Assembly: GCA_003049485.1 (NCBI GenBank)
Contig: PYST01000224.1
Coordinates: 1-63,409, forward strand
DNA: 63,409 nt
Direction: 5' to 3'
DNA from: Ophioceras dolichostomum
Taxonomy: Eukaryota; Ascomycota; Sordariomycetes; Magnaporthales; Ophioceraceae
Shown: piece after piece, positions 33,301 to 43,928 of the stretch
Numbering within the stretch: the stretch's first letter is position 1
How the letters are laid out: every line of letters begins with the position of its first letter
Notes under the pieces: model-generated
Databases searched by the model: none
What the model was told of the DNA's origin: nothing
Seen by the model: the letters and a program-made list of their open reading frames with translations, nothing else
Made by a program: the position numbers and the translations under genes

Positions 33301-35547
33301 TACAAACGTGTCCTCAAAAAGGTTTACGGGGCGGACAAGGGCGCCGACGTAGTGAACGACATGTTCCAGTATCCCTTTACAGTCGTGCCCATCGTGATGG
33401 CGCGGCTCAAGCAGAAGGACGAGGAATGGCGCTTTACTCAGGTACGTACGTGACTCCGCTTAGAGGGTTATTTCTTTTCCTTTTTTTTCCTCTCCCTTCC
33501 GTTTTGGACAAGGTTATCGAAGCCGACGGAGCCGTAGCTGATGACGTTGCTGTTTGGGTCCATCTATAGCGCGAGTGGGAGAAAGTCTGGCAAAACCAGA
33601 CTAAGTCGATGCATCTGAAAAGCCTCGACCACCAGGGTATCCAGGTCAAGTCAAACGACAAGCGAAACCTGTCAGCGAAGCACCTGGTCGACCTCATCAA
33701 GACCAAGCACGAAGAGCAGAAGCGAGTGCGGATCAACAAGGGCAAGGCGCCGCGATACCAGTATTCGTGGTCATTCGCCGATCAGGGTGTGCTTCTCGAT
33801 CTCATAAGGTTCATGGTGCTGTATGCCATGAACAGCGGGCAGCACGGCGCATCCGAGAAGGAGAGGATTTTGGAATTCTTCGAGTCCTCTGTCCCACAGT
33901 TCTTCGGTCTTCACCCGGACCAGGTGCGGCAACACCTAGGCGACATTGACCGTGATGCGGGCGAAGAGGATGCCGACGATGGCGCACCGGCGGAGCTGAC
34001 CAACGGCCGCAGTCGGCGGGGAGGCAAGAAGTCGGACCTGCTCCGAGGCCTCCTCGACCCGGGTCGTAATGGCAGTAAGCCGCCGCGAGGCCAGAACGAG
34101 GACAACAGCGCGGCGTCGGCCAGCAAGGAGACCACACCCGATATCGGGTCCGCAAACGAAGATGAGATGGTGGACGCGCCCGAGGATGGATCCGCACCCG
34201 ATCTGTCCAACGAGCGCTGGCTGCCGACAGTACCTCGGGCCACGGTCCTAGCTGGGCAGAACCCACTCCTCGAGGCCGACGGCGAGTTGAGGGCCGATGG
34301 CTTCTTCCCCCGGCCGTGGTACAACTTCTTCTGCAACCAGACTATCTTCGTCTTCTTCAGCGTGCTACAAACTCTCTATCGGCGTCTTAAGCAGGTGAAG
34401 GAGAGCCGCGATAGCGTGCTGGAAGAGATCCAGCGCGAGCGGGCGGACAAGCCGGCGAAACAGCTGGGCCTGGTGCACGACGAAATGAGCTATTTCGATG
34501 AGAACCCGGACACTTTCTGGCCACGCACGGTGACACTCATCGAGGACTTCATCACGGGCGATATTGACGAGAGCAGGTTCCAAGACGTGCTCCGCCACTA
34601 CTACCTTCAGAAAGGATGGACTTTGTACACCATTCAAGACCTGTTAAAAACGCTGTGTCGTCAGGCTCTGGTGTGCAACAACTCAGATTCCAAAGAGAAG
34701 ACTCCTGATCTGGTGCAGCAATTCCTGGCGAGCCGCAGTCAGGAGGAAACGAGCTATCAGACCGAGATCAGCTGCCGGAAGTTCGCTGAGAAGTGCATCA
34801 AAGACGGTGAGATGTTCGTGATCTGTTGGGTACGTATCGAATTCCCCCTCACCCCTCGCGCGCCTCTTGCCTCCACGACTGCCCGCCCCTTGGTCGACTA
34901 ACGTATATATGGACGGACCGACTAACTGGGTACTAAACGCGGGACAGTTCCCAAATCTGAACGAAGCCACAGTGCGTTGGCTGCAAAAGAACGAGACAAC
35001 ATTCTACATGGACGAGATGGAACTGTGCGAGCGATGGAAGTACTACATCTCATCCTACGTGCGCGTGGAGCCGACCGAAGGCGTACCCCGCTCCCGCCTT
35101 CAGAAGTCCCTCTTGACTCGCAACCTCCCTTCCAACGACAACGACTCCGACGATGGGCAGATGCCGAAGCCCATCATCTTCCACGAGGGCCTCGTGCTGC
35201 GGATTTGTCTTAACTCGTCTAAGATCGTGTACGAAAAGGCCTCGTCTGAGTATTTTATCTACAATACCGCGAGTGCCGCCGTCTCCGCATCCGGCCAGGA
35301 CATGGCCAAGCGCCAGGAGCGCCAGGCACTTGGCTCTGAACGCCGTGCTCAGCTGTTCCGGGAGAAGTTGGTCATGAACAATGCATGGATGAAGGACATG
35401 ACCCAGGACGGGGTACAGCGGACGAACGAAGAATTCCACAGGTGGGTCGTTGACGGCATCCCTCCGCAGTCCGCCGGGCCAGGTGCTGGCGGCGCTGAGG
35501 AGCCAGACGCACCGTCGACGGACCTGGTTCTTGGAAACAACCCGTAG
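30318..35547 (+). CDS. SIN3: SIN3 transcriptional corepressor scaffold (1536 aa)
   Basis: Exons: 30318-30947, 31059-31159, 31242-31971, 32049-32894, 32998-33441, 33570-34829, 34948-35547; all junctions keep frame. Three paired amphipathic helix domains are visible: PAH1 about 211-279 (DALSYLDQVKVQFHEQPDVY), PAH2 about 476-540 (NHAISYVNKIKNRFQDKPEI) and PAH3 about 670-732 (DGALAYLDRVKKHIGNRTAL). The histone-deacetylase interaction domain follows from about 764 (ERLKPCSGRDELCNSVLNDE, YDFFIEANQKCIQLLE). The conserved C-terminal region starts near 1167 (WYNFFCNQTIFVFFSVLQTL). Linkers are rich in Gln, Pro and His. Sin3 is the nuclear scaffold of the Rpd3-type deacetylase complexes, recruited by repressors through the PAH domains. 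The size fits ascomycete Sin3. Confidence 0.96.
31439..31545. repeat. CAG/CAN-rich tract encoding Gln/His/Pro run in SIN3
   Basis: Imperfect CAGCAC/CAGCAT units between PAH1 and PAH2 encode alternating Gln and His with a short Pro run. Such tracts are often length-variable between strains. Confidence 0.7.
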
Positions 35548-36301
35548 TCCCTAACCCCTATTTGCCTACTTGCCCCCGCCTGCTCCACCACCACACTTGC
35601 GCCGCAAGTGTTGCGCTGGGACCGAGATTTGTGTTACCGCATTGCATGAGCCGTTATCGTTAAGTCAGTTTGGTTTGGAGTCCTCGTTGGCATTTTGGAG
35701 GTACATAGGTAGACGTGAGGCCCTGGGGAGGGGGGGCTTGGCCTCACTCCTGCTAGCCCTTCCCCCATGCACGCGGTCGAATATCTCACGCTTTATATCA
35801 GCACTAAGTCGTGCCCGCCCCGGCTCGAATTTTCTCTTTGTTTTTATTCTTACTCATTTTCACACAAATCTCTTGCTCTGGCTGTTTCCTAGTCCCATTG
35901 ATTAATTAAGCATGACCGAACCCCCCCAGCGCATTCTTTTGGAACGTGCAGTTAGTCGAATTATAGGTACCCACCTAGGTGCCTACCTGTTTGTTCATAA
36001 CGCAATGATTTGGCTACTGCCGAGCAGCCTTCCTTGTTCATCATCTGTGTTTACAGTCGGCCAGGTTCTCTCCGGTTCCATGCTGCCTCGACCAATTAGG
36101 AACCACGGGAAAATCAGAAAGACGTCTTCTTTTCGTCTACCTAGTCATTATCTCAAAGGTCCTTCTAACCTACCTACCAGCTACCTAGCTAGGATCTGAG
36201 CTGCATGGCGCAGGTGGACCTAGGCAGGGTCTAGAGAGAACCGACCCAACAAAACCCCCCCTCTAACAAGAAAAAAAAAAAAACGCCGGTCTATATGCCT
36301 C
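35548..36301. other. Convergent 3' region between SIN3 and thiolase
   Basis: It contains dispersed palindromic repeat pieces (35966-35990, 36166-36192) and an A-run at about 36269-36282 just beyond the thiolase stop, equal to a T-run on the coding strand. No gene is seen. Confidence 0.45.
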
Positions 36302-37770
36302 CTACTGCAGACTCTCGATGACGATAGCAGACGCGCCGCCACCGCCGTTGCAGATGCCGGCACAGCCAATCTTAGCCTTCTTCTCACGGAGGACAGTAGT
36401 GAGTGTAGCAACGATGCGGGCGCCCGAGCAGCCGAGGGGGTGCCCGATAGCGACGGAGCCGCCGAAAACGTTGACCTTGTCCGGATCGAGGCCGAGGAGC
36501 TTAATATTGGCCAGGGCCACGACGGAGAAGGCCTCGTTGATCTCGTAGTAGTCGATGTCCTGGGCGCTAAGCCCTGCGTGCTTAATGGCCTTGGGAATGG
36601 CCAGCGAGGGCGCGGTGGTGAAGCGAGCGGGCTCCTGGGCGGCGTCAGCCCAACCAACAATCTTGGCCAACGGGGTGATGCCGAGCTCTTTGAGCTTCGC
36701 CTCGGAGACGAGCACCACGGCAGCGGCGCCGTCGTTGATAGGGGCGGCGTTGGCGGCCGTCACAGTCCCGCCACTAGGGATAAAGACAGGGCGGACCGTC
36801 TTCAACTTTTCAACGTTGAGGTTTTTCACCTCCTCGTCCCGCGTCACGACGACCGGTGGCTTACCGCGACCGCCAGAGACCTCAACAGGGGCGATCTCGG
36901 CGGCGAACACCTGGGCGTCGGTTGCAGCCTGGGCCTTCTGGTACGATTTGATGGCGTACTCGTCCTGCATCTCGCGGCTCAGGCCGTGGTCACTGCTGCA
37001 CAGCTCGCCCTGCATCCCCATAAGCTCCTGTTTGCCGTAGGCGTCGCGCAGCCCGTCCTTCTGCACGCCGTCGACCAATGTCTGGTCGCCATATTTGCCG
37101 CCAGTCCTGGAGGTTGGCAGGTAGTGCGGCGTGTTGGACATGGACTCGGTGCCTCCAGCTACTACGATCGACGCATTACCCGTGATGATAGTTTGGGCCC
37201 CGAGAATGATGGCCTTCATACCCGATGCGCAGACTTTGTTCACTGTCGTGCAGACGACGGACTCAGAGAGGCCGGCATTTATGGCGCACTGTCGGGCAGG
37301 CGCTTGGCCGAGGCTACACCATCGAAATATTTGATCAGCAACTGCCCCCTTTCATATTCCCCACGTGCCTGGCCTGTGTCTCGGCCCTGGACTCACTTGG
37401 CAGAAAGAACATTGCCGAAGAAGACCTCCTCGACATCCTCCGGCTTGATTTGAGGGACGCGCGAGACGGCAGCTGCACGGGAAGAGTGAGATGAGTCATG
37501 TGAGAAGCGTGAGCGAAATCCGGTCTTGAGCGAGAACCATAGGGGTCGAAGACTGGGGATCGTTGCGCACCCTTGATGGCATGGGACCCCAGCTGGGTGG
37601 CGCTTAAGCTGGAGAGAGACCTAGATTTTGTGCACTTCGTTAGCCTCAAACGGCCCATGTGAGTAGCACGCGAGCAAGAACAAAATCGGGCGACCGGTGA
37701 CCTACCCCAGGAACGACCCAATCGGGGTCCTTGCGACGGAAACGATGTAAACTGGAGGGAGACTAGACAT
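36302..37770 (-). CDS. ERG10: Acetyl-CoA C-acetyltransferase, cytosolic type (400 aa)
   Basis: Exons on minus: 37770-37706, 37620-37571, 37472-37397 and 37313-36302. Joined, the N-terminus reads MSSLPPVYIVSVARTPIGSF and continues with LSATQLGSHAIKAAVSRV and EEVFFGNVLSANLGQAPARQ, classic thiolase. The acylated Cys is about C92 (VNKVCASGMKA); the other catalytic residues are H355 (GHPLGCSGAR) and C385 (GICNGGGG); NEAF is also present. The enzyme condenses two acetyl-CoA to acetoacetyl-CoA, the first step of the mevalonate/ergosterol pathway. No mitochondrial presequence or C-terminal SKL is seen (it ends ESLQ), so the cytosolic Erg10 role is favoured over beta-oxidation. It is divergent from SNU114. 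Confidence 0.94.
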
Positions 37771-38822
37771 GGCGCCGGTGTTTCTGTAGGGAGAGGGTTG
37801 TACGCGGGGCTTCAGTCCCGAACACGGAGAAAAATATTATGAATGAATGGGACGTCGGACTGCCTGTCGAGAAGAATTATATTGTCTTTGGAAGGTGGGA
37901 CAGGAATCATGTGTGGTGAAAAACAGAGACAGAGAAGAAGGGTAACGAGCATCGAACACATGAAAAAAAAAGTGCCCCTCCACGGTACCTGTACCTTCGT
38001 AACCGACTGCCAAATGTTCCCCGGCCGTCGGCGCAGGGTCGCCACACCGCTCTCCTGGGACCGCACCGAGCAAGACCATTACTGACCACCGAATGCTACT
38101 GCCCGACGCTTGGTCCCACTATCCGCCTGATCACGCGAATCCGAATACTGCGTAATTTGAGGACAGGAGCATAAGAGCCCGCAGAACAGTTCACCGAAGA
38201 CTTCGGCGGCACTGTGATAGGTCTTGCCCCCTTGGCCGACGACGCTACTCACTGTGTTTGCACTCTGAAGCCCTAAGCAAATACTGCCGATCAATTACAC
38301 GGGCAGATAAGGTGGATATGGTCGGTGCTCGTATTACCTAAAGTTGGTTCCTACCTACCTAGGTACCTGGGTAGGTATCTAGCTGATGTGCATTTGATGC
38401 TTTGTGGGAGCCCATTTAACGGAATGGACTTTGCGTTTCATCTGACCGCCTTTGACTGGATTGTGCCCATGTCTCTGAGTCCGTATCGTCCGTGTTCGTC
38501 CCGCTTTGGTGGATGGGGCAGATTCTCCAATGGTAGCCTTGCAGCTGCTGGCGTAATGGAAAAGACCCACACAGGACCACTACGTAGGTACCGGTAGGTA
38601 CCTAGGTACCTTAGGTACCTGAAGGTATGGTAATCTACACGTGGACCTCCCTGCGTGGAAGGTACCTAACGTTCACAATGCCCATTGGCTGTAACGGTCC
38701 ACCAGCTCAGGTTTTTGGGTCCCCGCCCCCATCAATCAATTTCACCCTCTTTGAAGGCTACAGCCTTACTCTCAGGCACAGCAACTGGGCATTGATGCAC
38801 TCCCTGCTCTGCAGCTTTCGCC
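37771..38822. other. Divergent promoter region ERG10/SNU114 with palindromes
   Basis: This 1.05 kb lies between divergent ATGs. Two strong copies of the dispersed element occur at 38350-38379 and 38583-38625. No coding sequence is supported. Confidence 0.5.
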
Positions 38823-41800
38823 ATGGATGATCTCTACGACGAGTAGGTCCCAAGTCGAGGATTCCACAACTGCGCATACATACTATGAACCCTACTGACC
38901 AATTGTCACGTCTTTCCCCTCAGGTTCGGTAATTTCATCGGGGAGGCGTCGGAGGCGTCTGGGGAGGAGTCGGACCGGGGAGTCGACGCCAGCAACTATG
39001 TCTATGACGACGATGATCTCTCGACGGGAGGAGAGGCCGGTGGCCTGATGGACGTTGATGGTGAGTTTTGCTTCATTTTCCCTACCGGGGCCGTTTGAGA
39101 TTTTGCCTTGTCCGTGGCTCTGGATCGCATGACGACTGACGGTTTTCAAACTGCCAGAGCTCAATGGGCGACCATCCAATGCGGTTGTTTTGCACGAGGA
39201 CAAGCAGTACTATCCCTCGGCCCAGCAGGTTTATGGGGCACAAGTCGAGACAGTGGTACAAGAAGAGGATGCGCAGCCTCTTACGGAGCCCATAATCGCA
39301 CCCGTCGAGCAGAAGAGGTTCACAGTGGAGGAAACCGATCTGCCACCAGTCTCGTTCGACCGCACCTTCATGGCTGATTTGATGATGCACCCGGACCAGG
39401 TCCGGAACGTCGCGTTTGCTGGCCACCTGCATCACGGCAAGACAGCGTTTATGGACATGCTAGTGCTAGAAACCCACAGCGAAATGGGCGACAGGCTTGG
39501 TCGGCGCCACGGCCGGAGCCGCGATGAGCAGCTACGGTACACGGACGTGCATGCTCTGGAGCGCGAGCGCGGTCTCTCGGTCAAGGCGGCGCCCATGAGC
39601 CTCGTGCTACAGGGCACGAGGGGGAAATCCCACCTCTTCAACCTGATAGACACTCCGGGCCACGTCAACTTCGTCGATGAGGTTGCCTCAGCGCTGCGGC
39701 TGGCCGATGGGCTTTGCCTAATTGTCGACGTCGTCGAAGGCGTGCAGGTCAACACCGAGCAGATAATCCGCCATGCCATATCGGAGGACATGCCTCTCAT
39801 CCTCGTCGTCAACAAGTTGGACCGCCTCATCCTGGAGCTGAGGCTACCGCCTAATGACGCCTATTTCAAGCTGAAGCATGCCATCGAAGAAGTCAACACC
39901 ATAATCGCGAGCGCCGTGGCCGGGCGAGCGGGCGAGGCCGAACGGCGGAGGCTTAGCCCAGAGAAAGGCAATGTACTTTTCGCCTGCACCGCCATGAGCT
40001 GGTGCTTCTCGCTTCAGTCATTTGCCAAGATGTACCTTGAGGGCCAACAGCACCAGCAGCAACAGCGCTCGAATCGGGGTGCTCCACGCCAGGCCGTCGA
40101 CGGCGACGAGTTCGCCCGTCGACTCTGGGGGGACGTTTACTTCAACGCCCACAAGCGAACCTTCACGAGGAAGCCTGTTGAGGACGGCGACAGGCGGTCG
40201 TTCGTGAAGTTCATTCTGGAGCCCATCTATAAGCTCTTCGCCCACGCTATCAGCGACAGCCCGGAGGACCTGAGGGAGCTGCTAGCCTCGCTCGGCATTT
40301 CGTTGAAGCCGTCGCAGTACCGAGGTGACGCCAAAATGCTGGTGCGGCTTGCCTGCGAGCAACTGTTCGGCCCTTCGAGCGGTTTTGTCGATATGGTTGT
40401 GCGGCACGTCCCTTCGCCCGTGCAGGCCGCTGCTGACCGACTGCAGAGGCACTACACGGGGCCGCTGGACTCGCCAGCAGCACGAGCCATGGCGGTGTGT
40501 GACGCTCAGGGTCCTCTTGTGATTCACGTCACCAAGCTCGTGGCCGCGACGGACGCCAAGAGCTTCCACGCACTCGGGCGGGTGATGAGCGGCACCGTGC
40601 GACCTGGCGCCGACGTGCGCGTGCTCGGCGAGGGCTATTCGTCTGACGATGACGAAGACATGGCGGCGGCCCGCGTATCGGATGTCTGGATCTCGGAGAC
40701 TAGGTACAGCATTCCCACCGATGGCGTGCCGGCCGGATGCTGGGTCCTCCTGGGCGGAGTGGACAATTCGATCGTCAAGTCCGCAACTATCGTAGACGCA
40801 GCCACGCTGGCCGCGGGAGACGTGCACATATTCAAGCCCATCTCACACTTCACACAGTCCGTCTTCAAGGTGGCTGTGGAGCCAATTAACCCGTCCGAGC
40901 TGCCCAAAATGCTGGACGGCATCCGCAAGATTAACAAGAGCTACCCGCTCGTCACCACCAAGGTGGAGGAGTCTGGCGAGCACGTCATTCTCGGCACAGG
41001 CGAGCTCTATATGGACTGCGTTCTGCATGACCTCCGCCGTCTCTATGGTGACATGGAGATCAAGGTGTCCGATCCCGTCACTCGCTTCTGCGAGACGGTC
41101 TTGGAAGAGTCTGCCACCAAATGCTACGCCATCACCCCCAACAAGAAAAACCGCATAACCATGGTGGCCGAACCGCTCGGCGACGATATCGCCAGTGACA
41201 TCGAAACCGGCGCGGTCAAAATCGGAGATCCTGCTCGCAAGGTCGCCAAGTTCTTTCAGGACAAGCACGATTGGGACGTGCTTGCGGCGAGGAGCATCTG
41301 GGCGTTTGGTCCGGATGAGATGGGCCCGAACATCCTGCAGGATGATACCCTGCCGACGGAGGTAAGGAATTTCTTTGTACTCTCGTCGTTTCCAATTCTT
41401 TCACCCCCTCCTACCCACTTATGTTGCTCGCATCGTCTGGTGATCGTGCGATAGGGATTCTTGAGCCTTCGCCGTGTCAACAAATATGTATTCTGTGTCC
41501 AATTCACCTCGCATCATCGCTCTTTATTCATGAGCCTCTGCTGACTGGAAGGGTCATTACTTTCGCCGACAGGTCGACAAGAAGCTTCTTAACACGGTTA
41601 AAGAGTCAATTCGCCAGGGTTTCAGCTGGGCTACCCGAGAGGGACCCCTTTGTGAAGAACGTAAGTGCATATTTGGGCCATGAATTGTGGACTCCCCATT
41701 TCCGTCCCTGTCCGTCTTTCGGCTACCCTACTGACCCCATGCCTAGCTATCCGCAACACCAAATTCAAGATCATGGATGTGACATTGGCTCCCGAGCCCA

Positions 41801-42309
41801 TCTTCCGTGGGGGTGGACAGGTCATCCCGACATCCCGGCGAGCCTGCTACTCGTCGTTTCTCATGGCATCGCCACGGCTCATGGAGCCTATGTACGCTGT
41901 GTCCATGCTAGGCACGCAAGAATCGGTTCAGCAAGTTTACACCACGCTCGCCCGGCGGCGCGGCCATGTGCTCTCGGACGGGCCTGTCGCGGGTACTCCG
42001 TTGTACCGCGTCCACGGGCTGATCCCGGTGATAGACTCGTTCGGGTTCGAGACCGACTTGCGTATCTACGCCAAGGCCGCCGTTAGCCTAGTCTTTGACC
42101 GCTGGAGTGTTGTGCCGGGTGACCCTCTGGACCGCGAGGTCGTCTTGCGCCCTTTGCAGCCGGCTAGCGCTCAGGCCACTGCTCGAGATTTCGTCCTGAA
42201 AACTCGCCGCCGCAAGGGCTTGAGCGAGGATGTCAGCGTGGCCAAGTTCCTGGAGCCCGAGTTCTACACAGAGCTGATTGCTAGCGGCGTACTGGGCGAC
42301 CAGCCATGA
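38823..42309 (+). CDS. SNU114: U5 snRNP GTPase Snu114/EFTUD2 (1003 aa)
   Basis: Exons: 38823-38842 (20 nt), 38924-39060, 39158-41361, 41573-41660, 41747-42309. The tiny first exon (MDDLYDE) joins to FGNFIGEASE, the conserved acidic start of the family. GTPase motifs: G1 GHLHHGKT (about 141), the His-His variant specific to Snu114/EFTUD2; G3 DTPGHVNF; G4 NKLDRL. EF2-like domains follow, with SWATREGPLCEEPIRNTKFK spanning exons 4 and 5 and the domain V region FETDLRIYAKAAVSLVFDRW. The protein drives Brr2-dependent U4/U6 unwinding and spliceosome disassembly in the nucleus; function is inferred from the family. Length fits yeast Snu114 (1008) and human EFTUD2 (972). Confidence 0.96.
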
Positions 42310-43063
42310 GAAGACGTCTGATCCTTGGATCTATGTCCGGCTTGCTATGACCGGCGCTGCGGGCGTCCCGCTCGGGCCATTCCTTCAGCTGCCACCGCAC
42401 GAGAAACCGCCGATATGCCATATCAGGTATCGGGTGCCCTTCAGTTTCCGAGGAGGTTCTTAGGCAGGGGTCGGACACAGTCAACGCTGCCATCGAAGGA
42501 GGCTCGTCGGGAGGGAGTACCCTGGAAACGGTCGGTGGGGTCAGCCAACCACCGCGACGTGAACAGCGCAATATTCGAAAGCCAGGCCGTGCGGCCGGGA
42601 GACACCCATGCAGGGTCTCCCGGGTAGGCATTTGATTTGATATTACGCACTGGAACACGCGTCCTCGATGCATGAACAATCGCGTCTTGACGGATATATG
42701 GGGCCGATCTAGCGAGGATGGGACTCCGATGACATGAGGGAGAGGAGGGCATTGAGTGGACGGCCTGGGCATCCCCGAGTCCCCGGTCCCAAATACAGGA
42801 CAGTCCTGCCTGCTCTGCTTCCTCTACCTGGCGGCAGATTAAGACACGTAACTATCATAGCAACCGGATCAGAATCTGCCCTGGTGTCCAGCACAAACCC
42901 GGACGCCTCTTAGGAGGTCCCCCGGTAAAGAATTTCAAGCTTGCGTGCTGACCTCAGGAATGTACCTAGCTAGCTTATCCCCCACCCCAACAAATGCAAT
43001 GCCAGAGGAAATGTATGCCTGGCACTCTGGATGTCCTTTTTTTTCTCGTTTCGGACGGGTTCC
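42310..43063. other. Convergent 3' region SNU114/CIA2
   Basis: No gene, repeat or RNA was recognised in this 750 bp. Open frames on both strands lack family character. Confidence 0.4.
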
Positions 43064-43928
43064 TTATGTGCAGTTCTCAAGCATCTTGTTCAGCATGGCC
43101 CCCAACGTTTCGTTCTCGAGGGCCGCAGCAACTCTCTCCTTATCGGCCAGTTGCTTATTCACCTGGTCGTCCTGTGAGTGTGTTCCGGCCTTCATCCTGA
43201 CGTCAACACGGTAGTTGGGAGGCAGGGCCTGCTCAAGCCGGACGCGCACCGCCAGACCGATGATGGTCGCAAGGGAACAGTGCGTAATGGTGGGCGTGAT
43301 CTCGACTAGAATATGGGGAAGGGCGCAGGACCGATTTGAGATGTGAATGTCGGGCAGATTGACGACCGACAGCTGGCCGAGAGTATGGGGGTGCTCCGGG
43401 TCGGATATAGGCGATATCAAATCTGCTCGGGCGGGTGAGGTCAGAGGCAAGTCAGAGACGAGGCAGAGACGAGTAGGAGACACACGACAATGCAGAGGCA
43501 CAACAAAGCACGAAGAGAGGAGGGAGGGTGTCAGCGCAGAAGTGATGAGGGGCGAGAGGGCAGGTAAAGAGTGCCGATTGGCATGAATAGGAGTAGCCGT
43601 CAAGGACATTGAAATCCGAAAGACCAAAGGCCCCGGTTTGTAGCACTAACGCTGTGGCGACCAACTTACCGTAAAGCTCCTGCTCATCGATGGGGTCGGG
43701 CATCAACGAGGCGTCGGTGTCACCGTCGGTATCGTCCTCGTCGGATGGCCACACCGATACACCCTCGAAACCCCAGAAGGCGGCGTTTGGGCTGGACGAT
43801 AGCAAGTGGTCGTACTTTGATTCGGGACCCGCCGACCCGCCCCGGCTGCTGCCGCTCTTTGTTCGCGCCCGAGAGGGCAGCTGAGCCACACTCAAGACTG
43901 CGGGGTTCGCGTTGTCCGGTCCCGCCAT
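43064..43928 (-). CDS. CIA2: CIA2 / MIP18-family cytosolic Fe-S assembly protein (205 aa)
   Basis: Exons on minus: 43928-43670 and 43422-43064, phase 1. The start MAGPDNANPAVLSVAQLPSR was chosen over an upstream in-frame stretch because it is the first ATG giving family length. The C-terminal MIP18 (DUF59) domain begins DLISPISDPEHPHTLGQLSV and carries the reactive Cys of the family at about C135 (ITPTITHCSLATIIGL), then PPNYRVDVRMKAGTHSQDDQ and VAAALENETLGAMLNKMLE. Cia2 works with Cia1 and Met18 to insert Fe-S clusters into nuclear and cytosolic enzymes such as DNA polymerases and helicases. The N-terminal 85 residues look disordered. It is divergent from the zinc-cluster factor, 2.7 kb away. 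Confidence 0.93.
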
